Below, in pieces: positions 16,672 to 25,043 of a stretch of DNA of 64,000 nt (positions are counted from its first letter, which is position 1; each line of letters begins with the position of its first letter). A model generated the notes under the pieces. That model worked only from the letters and a program-made list of their open reading frames with translations, searched no databases and had not been told where the DNA came from. The stretch is from NCBI RefSeq assembly GCF_017916425.1, contig NZ_JAFMSX010000002.1, forward strand, positions 986,413 through 1,050,412, given 5' to 3'. The position numbers and the translations under genes are program-made. Source of the DNA: Nocardioides sp. SYSU D00065. Lineage in GTDB: Bacteria; Actinomycetota; Actinomycetes; Propionibacteriales; Nocardioidaceae.

Positions 16672-17856
16672 CCCGCCCACCAGCGCGGCGACCACGGTCA
16701 CCGAACCCGGGATGTCGACCGACTTCTTCATGATCCGCGGGTAGATGACGTAGGACTCGAGCTGCTGGTAGGCGAGGTAGTAGACCAGGGCCACCAGCGC
16801 GACGGTCGGGGACACCGTCAGCCCGAGCAGCGTCATGATGGCGCCGGAGACGAAGGCGCCCACCACCGGGATCAGCGAGAAGAGCCCCACCACGAACGCC
16901 AGGGCGAAGGCGTAGTCGCCGAGCCCGACCAGGAACGAGAACACCAGGGTGCTCAGCCCCGCGCACAGGGCCACGGTGAAGGCGCCGGCGACGTAGGCAC
17001 CGGTCGAGCGGATGATCCGGTCGCCCAGGTCGCTCACGCGCGGGCGCCGCGACGCCGGCGCGAGCGAGTAGGCGGCGTGCTTGATGCTCGGCAGCGAGGC
17101 GAGGAAGTAGATCATCAGCACGATGACGATCAGGCTGTTGGTGACCACGGACAGCACCCGCAGGCCGAAGCCGAGCGCGCCGCCGAACACCTTCTCGCCG
17201 AACCCACCCTCCTCGATGTAGTCGCGGGCGCGGGCGATGACGTCGTACTGGTCGTCGAGCTTCTGCACCTGGCGGTTCGACTGGAGCTGGTCGAGCCACC
17301 CCGGGGCGTTGCGGGTGATCTGGGTGATCTGGTCGCTGATGACCGGCGCCACCGCCACCACGAAGAGCGCGAGCACGCCGATCACCACGACGAGGACGAG
17401 CAGGACCGAGAGCCCCCGCCTGATGCCTCGACGCATGAAGAACTCCACGACCGGGTTGAGCCCGATCGCGAGGAACATCGACATCACGAGCAGCACCAGC
17501 ACGGACGAGATGCTGAGCAGCTGCTGGCTCAGGAAGACCGCGACGAGGGCGCCGAGCGCGCCGAAGAAGCCGATCTTGAACGGCGAGTGGCGCAGCAGCA
17601 GCGGCGGCGTGGCCGGCTCGGTGGGGACGTACGGCGCCGGCGCGGCCTCGTCGACCACGAGGTCCGTGGCGTCGTCGATGCTCTCGGCGATCTCGGCGGC
17701 GGACTGCGCGGACTCCTCGGCGGCCTCGGCGGCGGCCTCGGCGCGATCGGCGTGCTCGCTGGCCTCCTCGACCAGGTCGTCCGCGTCGCCCGCCCGGGCG
17801 TCGGCGCGCGCCTGCGCCGCGGCGGGAAGCTCCGGCTCGGGGCGGTCCGTGGTCAT
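16570..17856 (-). CDS. AI-2E family transporter (YdiK/PerM-like)
   Basis: 428 residues. An acidic, alanine-rich cytoplasmic tail of about 85 residues (DADDLVEEASEHADRAEAAAEAAEES) precedes roughly eight membrane segments. Family landmarks are SMFLAIGLNPVVEFFMRRGIRRGLSVLLVL, the large loop after VISDQITQI, and the C-terminal LIPVVGAFVSGAIMTLLGL and ESYVIYPRIMKKSVDIPG. Named after the E. coli AI-2 exporter TqsA, the family also includes antiporters; substrate is not predictable. ATG 17856 is used; a GTG immediately upstream is possible. The 3' end overlaps the convergent EamA gene by 102 bases. The coiled-coil protein gene lies 29 bases upstream on the same strand. Confidence 0.88.
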   Translation of the reverse strand: MTTDRPEPELPAAAQARADARAGDADDLVEEASEHADRAEAAAEAAEESAQSAAEIAESIDDATDLVVDEAAPAPYVPTEPATPPLLLRHSPFKIGFFGALGALVAVFLSQQLLSISSVLVLLVMSMFLAIGLNPVVEFFMRRGIRRGLSVLLVLVVVIGVLALFVVAVAPVISDQITQITRNAPGWLDQLQSNRQVQKLDDQYDVIARARDYIEEGGFGEKVFGGALGFGLRVLSVVTNSLIVIVLMIYFLASLPSIKHAAYSLAPASRRPRVSDLGDRIIRSTGAYVAGAFTVALCAGLSTLVFSFLVGLGDYAFALAFVVGLFSLIPVVGAFVSGAIMTLLGLTVSPTVALVALVYYLAYQQLESYVIYPRIMKKSVDIPGSVTVVAALVGGSLMGIVGALLAVPFAAALLLLHREVFLTRQDAR

Positions 17857-17885
17857 CACGGCCGCCCGGAGCCGGGTGCGCCAGC

Positions 17886-19235
17886 TCAGGACTCGTCCTC
17901 GGCGAAGCCGGCGACGACGTCGCGCAGGGCGCCCAGCTGGGCGGTGATGGCGTCACGCCGCTTGGTGACGCGCTCCACCTCCGCCTGGATGTTGGCCAGC
18001 TCGCGCTCCGCCTCGGCGATCCGGGTGGCGTTGATGGAGTCGGCCTGCGTGCGGGCGGAGGCGACGACCTGCTCGGCCTCGCGGCGCGCGCGGGTCAGCA
18101 GGCCCTCCGCCTCGGCCTGGGCCTGCTGGCGGTGGGCGTTGGCCTGGGCGGTGGCCTCGCGGGCCCGCTGCTCGGCGGCGGCGGCGCGCTGCTCGGCCTC
18201 GGTGACCAGGCGCTGGGTCTCGGCGGTCGCGTTGCTGTGGTGCTCAGCGGCCTCGCGGGCGAGACGCTCCTTCTCCACCGCCAGCGTGCGGCGTGCCTCC
18301 TGCACCTCGCGGTCCGCAGCGGCCCGGGCCTGCTCGGCCTCGCGGGTCGCGGTCACCCGCAGCTCGTTGGTCTCCTGCTGCGCGGCGAGGCGGAGCTGGT
18401 CGGCCTCGCGGTGTGCGGCGGCCAGCAGGTCCTCGGCCTCGGCCCTGGCGAGGTGGCGCTCGGTCTCGGCGTCGGCGGTGAGCCGGGCCCGCATCTCGTC
18501 GAGCTCCTTGAGCTGCACGATGCGCATGTCATCGGCCTCGCGCGCGGCGTCGGCGCGAATGCTGGTGGCGTCGCGCTCGGCCTGGGCTCGGATCTCCGCC
18601 GCATCGCGCTGCGCCGCCCGGCGTACGTCGGCGGCCTCCTCCTCGGCCAGCTTGAGCATCGACGTCGCGCGACCGCCGAGGCCCGCGTAGGTCGGGTTGC
18701 GGTTCTCCTCGAGCTCCGCGCGCAGCTGCTGCAGCTCGCCCTCGAGCTCGATGACCCGCTGCTCGCTGCTGGCGAGGCTGCTGGCCAGGCCGGACTTCTC
18801 GGCCTGGAGCTGGCTCATGCGCTGGTCGACGGCGGCCTTGTCGTAGCCGCCGCGGCGCACTTGCGGCAGGGGCGCCGCGGACGCGGGCGCCGCTGCCGGC
18901 GGCATCGACAGGGGCACCGACGAAGGCACCGCCGTAGGCGCAGGCGCCGCGGGACGAGCGGCTGGGGCGGGCGGCGGGATGATCGGGGTGCGGCGCGTCG
19001 GCTGGGACTCCGCAGCCGGCGCCGAAGGGGTCGCAGGAGCTGTCTGCGGAGCCGCCGCCTCCGGGGCCGCCTCGGCGGCGGCCGTCTCGGGAGCGGTCTC
19101 GGGGGTCGTCTCGGGTGCCATCTCCGCCGCCCGCGACTCCTCCCGGGCGGTGACCGGGAGGACCTGGGTCTCCTCGGCCGCGCCCTCGGCGGGATCCGGC
19201 TCGTCGAAGATGGACAGGCCCTGGTCGCGGCTCAT
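17886..19235 (-). CDS. DivIVA/FilP-like coiled-coil protein
   Basis: 449 residues. Residues 1-125 are disordered, with Ala/Pro/Glu-rich repeats (PETTPETAPETAAAEAAPEAAAP). A DivIVA-like start to the rod, RRGGYDKAAVDQRMSQLQAEKSGL, begins near residue 127 and leads into a continuous coiled coil to about 440 rich in Ala, Glu, Arg and Gln (EAEQARAAADREVQEARRTLAVEKERL). A NPTYAGLGGRATSMLKLAEEEA motif is shared with the Streptomyces FilP/Scy proteins, once mislabelled cellulose-binding proteins. These form intermediate-filament-like structures that organise polar growth with DivIVA. A role in cell shape is inferred from family likeness. It sits upstream of the AI-2E gene on the same strand. Confidence 0.82.
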   Translation of the reverse strand: MSRDQGLSIFDEPDPAEGAAEETQVLPVTAREESRAAEMAPETTPETAPETAAAEAAPEAAAPQTAPATPSAPAAESQPTRRTPIIPPPAPAARPAAPAPTAVPSSVPLSMPPAAAPASAAPLPQVRRGGYDKAAVDQRMSQLQAEKSGLASSLASSEQRVIELEGELQQLRAELEENRNPTYAGLGGRATSMLKLAEEEAADVRRAAQRDAAEIRAQAERDATSIRADAAREADDMRIVQLKELDEMRARLTADAETERHLARAEAEDLLAAAHREADQLRLAAQQETNELRVTATREAEQARAAADREVQEARRTLAVEKERLAREAAEHHSNATAETQRLVTEAEQRAAAAEQRAREATAQANAHRQQAQAEAEGLLTRARREAEQVVASARTQADSINATRIAEAERELANIQAEVERVTKRRDAITAQLGALRDVVAGFAEDES

Positions 19236-19329
19236 GCTGCGGCACCCACTCTCACGTCGTACGGACTGCGAGCCCCCAGTCTTGCCGATGCCTCCGAACG
19301 ATCACAGCCCGGCTCGCGGAAGCACCCCC

Positions 19330-20670
19330 TCAGACGCCGCGGAAGCGGTTGATCGCGCTCTCGTGCTGCGCCCGCATCTCGTGGTCGAGGACGCCGAGAC
19401 CCTCCTCCGGGGCGAGGCACAGCACGCCGACTTTGCCCTGGTGGGCGTTCTGGTGCACGTCGAGCGCGGCCTGGCCCACCTCGGCGAGCGGGTAGGTCCG
19501 AGACAGCGTCGGGTGGATCCTGCCCTTGGCGATGAGCCGGTTGGCCTCCCACGACTCGCGATAGTTGGCGAAGTGGCTGGAGATGATCCGCTTGAGGTTC
19601 ATCCACAGGTAGCGGTTGTCGTACTCGTGCATGTAGCCCGACGTCGACGCGCAGGTGGTGATCGTGCCGCCCTTGCGGGTCACGTACACCGAGGCCCCGA
19701 AGGTCTCGCGTCCCGGGTGCTCGAAGACGATGTCGATGTCCTCGCCGCCGGTGAGCTCGCGGATGCGCGCCCCGAAGCGCTTCCACTCACGCGGGTCCTG
19801 CTCGGTTCCCTCGTCGTTCCAGAACCGGTAGTCCTCCTCGGAGCGGTTGATGATCAGCTCGGCTCCCATGCTGCGTGCGATGGCCGCCTTCTCCTCGTTG
19901 GACACCACGCAGACAGGGGTGGCCCCGCCGTTGAGGGCGTACTGCGTCGCGAAGCCGCCGAGCCCGCCGGAGGCGCCCCAGATGAGGACGTTGTCGCCCT
20001 GCTTCATGTTGCCGCCGTTGGTGGAGACGAGCTGGCGGTACGCCGTGCAGTTGACCAGGCCGGGGGAGGCGGCCTCCTCCCAGGTGAGGTGCTCGGGCTT
20101 GGGCATGAGCTGGTTCGCCTTCACCATCGCCACCTCGGCCAGGCCGCCGAAGTTGGTCTCGAAGCCCCAGATCCGCTGCTCGGTGTCCAGCATCGAGTCG
20201 TTGTGGCCGTCGGGGCCCTCGAGCTCGACGGAGAGGCAGTGCGCGACGACGCGGTCGCCCGGCTTCCAGCGGGTGACGCCGGGGCCGGTCTCGAGCACGA
20301 CGCCGGAGAGGTCCGAGCCGACCACGTGGTAGGGCAGGTCGTGCCGCTTGGTGAGCTCGGAGCTGCGACCGTAGCGCTCGAGGAACCCGAAGGTGGACAC
20401 CGGCTCGAAGATGGAGGTCCACACCGTGTTGTAGTTGATCGCGCTCGCCATCACCGCCACGAACGCCTCGCCGGGCCCGAGCTCGGGTAGCGGGACCTGG
20501 TCGACGTGCAGGGACGTGCGCGGGTCCTTGTCCTTGGACGCCACGCCCTCGAACATGTCGACCTCGTCCTTCTTCACGAAGGCGGCGCGGTAGGACTCGG
20601 GCAGCTCGAGGGAGGCGAAGTCCTCCGTGGTGGCGGTGCCGGACTCGATGGCGTCGAGGATGTTCTGCAC
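19330..20670 (-). CDS. ccrA: Crotonyl-CoA carboxylase/reductase
   Basis: 446 residues of the MDR superfamily, with the CCR-specific opening ILDAIESGTATTEDFASLELPESYRAA. The residues known to hold CO2 in the Kitasatospora enzyme are all present: N81, F170, E171 and H366 (H365 in that numbering). The NADPH motif is WGASGGLGGFATQYAL. The enzyme reductively carboxylates crotonyl-CoA to (2S)-ethylmalonyl-CoA, the defining step of the ethylmalonyl-CoA pathway and a source of polyketide extender units. The start is a GTG at 20670 with AGGAG (20677-20681) six bases upstream. The epimerase gene lies 87 bases upstream on the same strand. Confidence 0.97.
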   Translation of the reverse strand: MQNILDAIESGTATTEDFASLELPESYRAAFVKKDEVDMFEGVASKDKDPRTSLHVDQVPLPELGPGEAFVAVMASAINYNTVWTSIFEPVSTFGFLERYGRSSELTKRHDLPYHVVGSDLSGVVLETGPGVTRWKPGDRVVAHCLSVELEGPDGHNDSMLDTEQRIWGFETNFGGLAEVAMVKANQLMPKPEHLTWEEAASPGLVNCTAYRQLVSTNGGNMKQGDNVLIWGASGGLGGFATQYALNGGATPVCVVSNEEKAAIARSMGAELIINRSEEDYRFWNDEGTEQDPREWKRFGARIRELTGGEDIDIVFEHPGRETFGASVYVTRKGGTITTCASTSGYMHEYDNRYLWMNLKRIISSHFANYRESWEANRLIAKGRIHPTLSRTYPLAEVGQAALDVHQNAHQGKVGVLCLAPEEGLGVLDHEMRAQHESAINRFRGV

Positions 20671-20757
20671 GGGCGTCTCCTGTGGTCAGCGGGGCACGAT
20701 CGGGTCAACGTACCGGCGAGTAACCTCGAGCGGCGAGAGGTGTGACGTACGTCGCTC

Positions 20758-21258
20758 TCAGTGGCCGCCGGGCGGCCCGACGGCTGGCTCGACCAGCTCG
20801 ACCAGCACGCCACCGGCGTCCTTGGGGTGGATGAAGTTGACGCGGCTGCCGGACGTGCCGCGGCGCGGGGCGTCGTACAGCAGGCGCAGCCCGCGCCCGC
20901 GGAGCACGTCGGCGACGTGCTCGACGTCGTCGACCCGGAACGCCAGCTGCTGCAGGCCCGGGCCGCTGCGGTCGAGGAACTTCGCGATCGTCGAGTCCGG
21001 TGACAGCGGCGCCAGCAGCTGGAGGCAGGAGCCGGTCGGGTTCGAGGCGGGGTCGCCCACGCCGACCATCGCCTCGCGAACGCCCTGCTCCTCGTTGACC
21101 TCCTCGTGCAGCACCCGCATCCCGTAGGTGTCGCGGTAGAACGCGATCGCGGCGTCGAGGTCGGGCACCGCGATGCCGACGTGGTCGACGGCGGTGAACA
21201 GGTGGCGTACGTCGTGCAGCTCGTCGGAGGGCAGTGCGGGGGTGGTCATGGCCGACAT
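20758..21258 (-). CDS. mce: Methylmalonyl-CoA/ethylmalonyl-CoA epimerase
   Basis: 166 residues, VOC fold. Metal ligands typical of methylmalonyl-CoA epimerase are visible: H26 in [14 protein letters not shown] in [13 protein letters not shown] and E in GVLVELVEP. It racemises C2 of methylmalonyl-CoA and, in this pathway, ethylmalonyl-CoA, linking CCR to the mutase. The tail [17 protein letters not shown] is usual for the family. Start at ATG 21258; an in-frame ATG at 21249 is a realistic alternative. Directly upstream of ccr on the same strand and divergent from the thiolase gene. Confidence 0.93.
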   Translation of the reverse strand: MSAMTTPALPSDELHDVRHLFTAVDHVGIAVPDLDAAIAFYRDTYGMRVLHEEVNEEQGVREAMVGVGDPASNPTGSCLQLLAPLSPDSTIAKFLDRSGPGLQQLAFRVDDVEHVADVLRGRGLRLLYDAPRRGTSGSRVNFIHPKDAGGVLVELVEPAVGPPGGH

Positions 21259-21407
21259 GGTGCACGGCGGGGCGCGGGGGCGCGACCGGGTGTGACGTGC
21301 GCCTCACGACGACCGGTCGGCGCACCCCTGCCGGACGGAGCCGATGCCTGGGTATCGTCGCCAGAGCACCACCACCCGCATCCCGATCTGCCCGCCTGGA
21401 GGAAGCC

Positions 21408-22598
21408 ATGTCCGGATCCGTGATCGTCGCTGGGGCACGCACCCCGATCGGGCGCCTGCTCGGCGGGCTCAAGGACCAGTCCGCGGCCGACCTCGGCGGA
21501 GTCGCCATCAGGGGGGCGCTGGAGAAGGCCGGCATCACCGGCGAGCAGGTCGACTACGTGATCATGGGCCAGGTCATCCAGGCCGGCGCGGGCCAGAACC
21601 CCGCCCGGATGGCCGCGGTCAAGGGCGGCATCCCGATGACCGTCCCCTCGATCACCATCAACAAGGTGTGCCTCTCCGGCCTCAACGCCATCGCCCTGGC
21701 CGACCAGCTCGTGCGCGCCGGCGAGTGCGACGTCGTCGTCGCGGGCGGCATGGAGTCGATGACCCAGGCGCCGCACTTCCTGCCGAAGTCGCGCGAGGGC
21801 GTGAAGTTCGGCGACGTCAAGCTCGTCGACTCGATGGCCTACGACGCGCTCTTCGACCAGTTCACCTCGCAGGCGATGGGCCTGCTCACCGAGGAGTGCA
21901 ACGCCGCCGGGGCCAACCTGACCCGCGAGGAGCAGGACACCTACGCGGCGTACTCGCACCAGAAGGCCGCGGTCGCGTGGAAGAACGGCGTGTTCGCCGA
22001 CGAGGTCGTGCCGGTCGAGATCCCGCAGCGCAAGGGGGACCCGGTCGTCATCAGCGAGGACGAGGGCGTGCGCGGCGACACCACCGTCGAGTCGCTGGCC
22101 CGGCTGCGCCCGGCCTTCCGCCCGGACGGCACCGTCACCGCGGGCTCCGCCTCGCAGATCTCCGACGGCGCCGCTGCCGTGGTCGTGATGAGCAGGGCGA
22201 AGGCAGAGGAGCTCGGGCTGCCGTGGCTCGCCGAGATCGGCGCGCACGGCCAGGTGGCCGGGCCCGACTCGACCCTGCAGCTCCAGCCCGCCGCTGCCAC
22301 GGCCAGGGCCTGCGAGAAGGAGGGCATCTCGCCCGCCGACCTCGACCTCGTGGAGTTCAACGAGGCGTTCGCGGCCGTCGGCATCTCCTCGGCCCGCGAG
22401 CTCGGGATCGAGGACGCGAAGGTCAACGTCAACGGCGGGGCCATCGCGCTGGGTCACCCGGTGGGCATGTCCGGCACGCGCGTCGTCCTGACGCTGGCGC
22501 TCGAGCTCCAGCGTCGCGGCGGCGGCATCGGCGCCGCGGCGCTGTGCGGCGGCGGCGGCCAGGGTGACGCCCTGATCGTCCGCGTCCCTGCCAGGTGA
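21408..22598 (+). CDS. Acetyl-CoA C-acetyltransferase (thiolase)
   Basis: 396 residues with all thiolase signatures: the acylated cysteine C88 in [27 protein letters not shown], the histidine loop [14 protein letters not shown] and the second cysteine in [10 protein letters not shown]. It condenses two acetyl-CoA to acetoacetyl-CoA or runs in reverse in beta-oxidation. GGAGGA at 21398-21403 fixes the ATG at 21408. It leads directly into meaB (19-base gap) and diverges from the epimerase-ccr pair, so the four genes form a divergent ethylmalonyl-CoA cluster. Confidence 0.95.
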   Translation: MSGSVIVAGARTPIGRLLGGLKDQSAADLGGVAIRGALEKAGITGEQVDYVIMGQVIQAGAGQNPARMAAVKGGIPMTVPSITINKVCLSGLNAIALADQLVRAGECDVVVAGGMESMTQAPHFLPKSREGVKFGDVKLVDSMAYDALFDQFTSQAMGLLTEECNAAGANLTREEQDTYAAYSHQKAAVAWKNGVFADEVVPVEIPQRKGDPVVISEDEGVRGDTTVESLARLRPAFRPDGTVTAGSASQISDGAAAVVVMSRAKAEELGLPWLAEIGAHGQVAGPDSTLQLQPAAATARACEKEGISPADLDLVEFNEAFAAVGISSARELGIEDAKVNVNGGAIALGHPVGMSGTRVVLTLALELQRRGGGIGAAALCGGGGQGDALIVRVPAR

Positions 22599-22617
22599 GC
22601 CGGGGCCGGAGACGCGC

Positions 22618-23592
22618 GTGACCCGGCGCGGCGCGCGAGCCGTACCCGACCTCGTCGCGCGCGCCACCGACGGTGATCCGGCCGCGGTGGCCCGCCTCAT
22701 CACCCTGGTCGAGGACACCTCGCCGCTCCTGCGCGAGGTGATGACCGCGTTGGGTGGGCGCACGGGACGCGCGCACGTGGTGGGCGTCACCGGCGCACCC
22801 GGCGTCGGCAAGTCCACCTCGACCAACGCCTTGGTGGCCAGCCTGCGCCGGGCCGGCAAGCGGGTGGGCGTGCTGGCCGTGGACCCCTCCTCGCCGTTCT
22901 CCGGCGGCGCCCTGCTCGGCGACCGGGTCCGGATGGGCGAGCACGCCCTCGACCGCGAGGTCTACATCCGCTCGATGGGTGCGCGCGGGCACCTCGGCGG
23001 CCTGTCCCGGTCGACCCCCCAGGCGGTGCGTGTCCTCGACGCTGCCGGCTGCGACGTCGTGGTCGTGGAGACGGTCGGCGTCGGGCAGAGTGAGGTGGAG
23101 GTGGCCGCGATGGCCGACACCACGCTGGTGCTGCTCGCGCCGGGGATGGGCGACGGCGTCCAGGCGGCCAAGGCAGGTATCCTGGAGATCGGCGACGTCT
23201 ACGCCGTGAACAAGGCTGATCGAGAGGGTGCGGACCGGACCCGCCGTGAGCTGCGCACCATGCTCTCCGTGGCCGACCGGCGCGAGGGCGCGTGGCGACC
23301 GCCGGTGATCCAGACGGTGGCGAGCACGGGGGAGGGGATCGACGACCTGCTGGCCGAAGTGGAGCGCCACGCTGCCTGGCTCGAGGAGACCGGTGAGCTG
23401 GCCCGCCGTCGTACGCTCCGGGCCCGCGGCGAGGTCGAGGCGATCGCCCTGGGGACGCTGCGGGAGCGGTGGGACCGGGCCGGTGGCACTGACCTCGACC
23501 TCCTGGCGGGACGAGTGGCGGCCGGAGAGCTGGACCCCTACTCGGCCGCCGACGAGCTTCTCGCCCAGGGCTCGGTGACCAGCAGCTCCTGA
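22618..23592 (+). CDS. meaB: MeaB, G-protein chaperone of B12-dependent acyl-CoA mutase
   Basis: 324 residues, GTPase of the MeaB/ArgK/MMAA group. Walker A VTGAPGVGKSTSTNAL, then VLAVDPSSPFSGGALLGDRVRM, IRSMGARGHLGGLS, VVVETVGVGQSEVEVA and the G-protein specificity motif AVNKAD. MeaB guards methylmalonyl- or ethylmalonyl-CoA mutase from inactivation and assists cofactor loading. The start is a GTG at 22618. It is co-directional with the thiolase; the mutase it would serve is at 3631. The 3' end overlaps the convergent gene at 23538 by 55 bases. Confidence 0.95.
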   Translation: MTRRGARAVPDLVARATDGDPAAVARLITLVEDTSPLLREVMTALGGRTGRAHVVGVTGAPGVGKSTSTNALVASLRRAGKRVGVLAVDPSSPFSGGALLGDRVRMGEHALDREVYIRSMGARGHLGGLSRSTPQAVRVLDAAGCDVVVVETVGVGQSEVEVAAMADTTLVLLAPGMGDGVQAAKAGILEIGDVYAVNKADREGADRTRRELRTMLSVADRREGAWRPPVIQTVASTGEGIDDLLAEVERHAAWLEETGELARRRTLRARGEVEAIALGTLRERWDRAGGTDLDLLAGRVAAGELDPYSAADELLAQGSVTSSS

Positions 23593-24065
23593 AGGTCCTC
23601 GGCCGCCCGCTGCGTCCATGCCCGCAGGAGCGGCGCGCTGACCCCTTCGGCGCTCACCGAGAGCAGGTGGCCGTGAACGGCGTCGGGCACCGAGGCGATG
23701 ACCGTGTGCCGGGCGCCGACGGTCAGCTCGACCGTCTCGATGCCAGCCGCTGTCGCTCCGGCGCGGGCTGCGGCGGCGAACGCCCTCCGGGCGTCTATGG
23801 TCGCCTGCGCCACCTCGGTCCGCGCCAGGCCGTGCGTGGCCACCGGGGATCCGGTCATCGTGCACAGCAGCGCGGAGGAGGGGCCGTCGATCGCGCGGAG
23901 CACGTCCACCAGCGACGACCACAGGGCAGGGGCGGCGGCGACCGGTGTCGCCTGCGTACGGACCTGCTCGCGACGGTGCTGCGACGCGCGGCCGGCCCAC
24001 CCGGCAGCGCGCCGCAGCGCGCTCCGGGAGACGAGTTCTGCGGTCAAGAGACGCCCCTTCCTCAT
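23538..24065 (-). CDS. Protein of unknown function, possible roadblock/LC7-like fold
   Basis: 175 residues. A basic N-terminus (MRKGRLLTAELVSRSALRRAAGW) leads to a body with SSLVDVLRAIDGPSSALLCTMTGSPVATHGLARTEVAQATIDARRAF and alternating strands (TVELTVGARHTVIASVPDAVHGHLLSVSAEG). The order of helix, strand pair, long helix and strand pair is reminiscent of roadblock/LC7 proteins that modulate small GTPases, but the match is weak. The ATG at 24065 is chosen because further extension is antisense to the SDR gene. Two direct repeats at 24082-24114 lie just upstream. The 3' end overlaps meaB antisense by 55 bases. No firm function. Confidence 0.7.
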   Translation of the reverse strand: MRKGRLLTAELVSRSALRRAAGWAGRASQHRREQVRTQATPVAAAPALWSSLVDVLRAIDGPSSALLCTMTGSPVATHGLARTEVAQATIDARRAFAAAARAGATAAGIETVELTVGARHTVIASVPDAVHGHLLSVSAEGVSAPLLRAWTQRAAEDLQELLVTEPWARSSSAAE

Positions 24066-24081
24066 AGCCCTGTGGGCGTTC

Positions 24082-24114
24082 TGTTGCTTTCGCGTACGCC
24101 TTGTTGCACTCGCG
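24082..24114. repeat. Two 13-base direct repeats, candidate operator
   Basis: TGTTGCTTTCGCG (24082-24094) and TGTTGCACTCGCG (24102-24114) differ at two positions and are offset by exactly 20 bases, about two helical turns. They lie in the 133-base gap upstream of the minus-strand gene at 24065. Direct repeats in phase suit cooperative binding by a regulator. The rest of the gap shows nothing clear. Confidence 0.5.
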
Positions 24115-24198
24115 TGGGCCTGAATGTAATCGGCACGCCGCCGTGCGTGCGGCGTTTCCGGCGAAGTCGGCGGGGACGTCCGCCGAGCAGGCTGCCGC

Positions 24199-24930
24199 TC
24201 AGCTGATGTGGAGGGTCTGCCCGGTGATTCGGGCGGCGGCGCTGCTGGCGAGGAACAGTGTGGCGTCGGCGACGGCCTGCCCGACGCGGGGCTGGGCAGC
24301 CCGCAGCAGGGTGTCGCCGGCGACCCGGCTGCCGCCGCCCGCGGAGGAGGGTGCGTACTGGCGGGGCAGGACGGCGCGCGGCGACTGGAGCACGGAGTTG
24401 ACGCGGACGCCGAGGCCGGCCCAGTTCGCGCCGGCGCGGGCCGTGGCGTCGACGAGCTCGGCCTGTGCCGCCTCCGGCGTCGACGACAGCTCCAGCCAGG
24501 TGCGGACGGCGCCGGTGTTGACCACGCAGCCGCCACCCAGCGCCGGGCTCTGGCCGAGCTTGAGCCGCAACCGGGTGGTGAGGAACGTGGGCCCCAGCAG
24601 ACCGGAGCGGACCGCCTCGGCGACGAACGCCCGCTCCTCGGGCGGGAGGCCGAACGGCAGGTGGCAGGTCGCGGCCAAGACCAGCACGTCGATGTGGTCC
24701 ACCATCCCGACCAGGTGGTCGATGGACTCCTGGCGGGCCAGGTTGACCGACTCGTAGTCGAAGGCCGACAGGTCGCTGTCGTAGAGGGAGCGCAGCATCA
24801 TCGTGCCGGTGACGGTCACCGAGGCGCCGCAGGACGCGAAGGCGGAGGCGATGGTGTGGCCCTCGCCGCGCGTGCCGCCGATGACGAGCACCTGGTAGCC
24901 GTCGAAGTCGTACGCCCCCGCTGTCGACAT
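24199..24930 (-). CDS. Degenerate SDR-family protein lacking the catalytic Ser/Tyr/Lys
   Basis: 243 residues with a normal SDR N-terminus: YQVLVIGGTRGEGHTIASAF corresponds to TGxxxGxG, and IDVLVLAATCHL occupies the place of NNAG. At the active site the pattern breaks: NISS becomes NTGAV, and YxxxK is replaced by ELSSTPEAAQAELVDATARAG. The C-terminal RITGQTLHIS matches the SDR end. It may bind a nucleotide without reducing a substrate, or use other residues. GGGAGGAC upstream of the ATG at 24930 is the ribosome binding site. Neighbours give no clue to function. Confidence 0.82.
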   Translation of the reverse strand: MSTAGAYDFDGYQVLVIGGTRGEGHTIASAFASCGASVTVTGTMMLRSLYDSDLSAFDYESVNLARQESIDHLVGMVDHIDVLVLAATCHLPFGLPPEERAFVAEAVRSGLLGPTFLTTRLRLKLGQSPALGGGCVVNTGAVRTWLELSSTPEAAQAELVDATARAGANWAGLGVRVNSVLQSPRAVLPRQYAPSSAGGGSRVAGDTLLRAAQPRVGQAVADATLFLASSAAARITGQTLHIS

Positions 24931-25043
24931 GCTGTCGCGTCCTCCCGTCGATCCCCCGGGGGCGTTTCTACCACGCAGTAGTCACGCCCGGACAGGTGCG
25001 CACATGCTCAGTTGGGTCACAAGATCGTCGTCACCGCACCTCG

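Noticed and set aside
24199..24930. SDR pseudogene
   Set aside because: The frame is complete with a good ribosome binding site; only catalytic residues differ, so it is reported as degenerate but intact.
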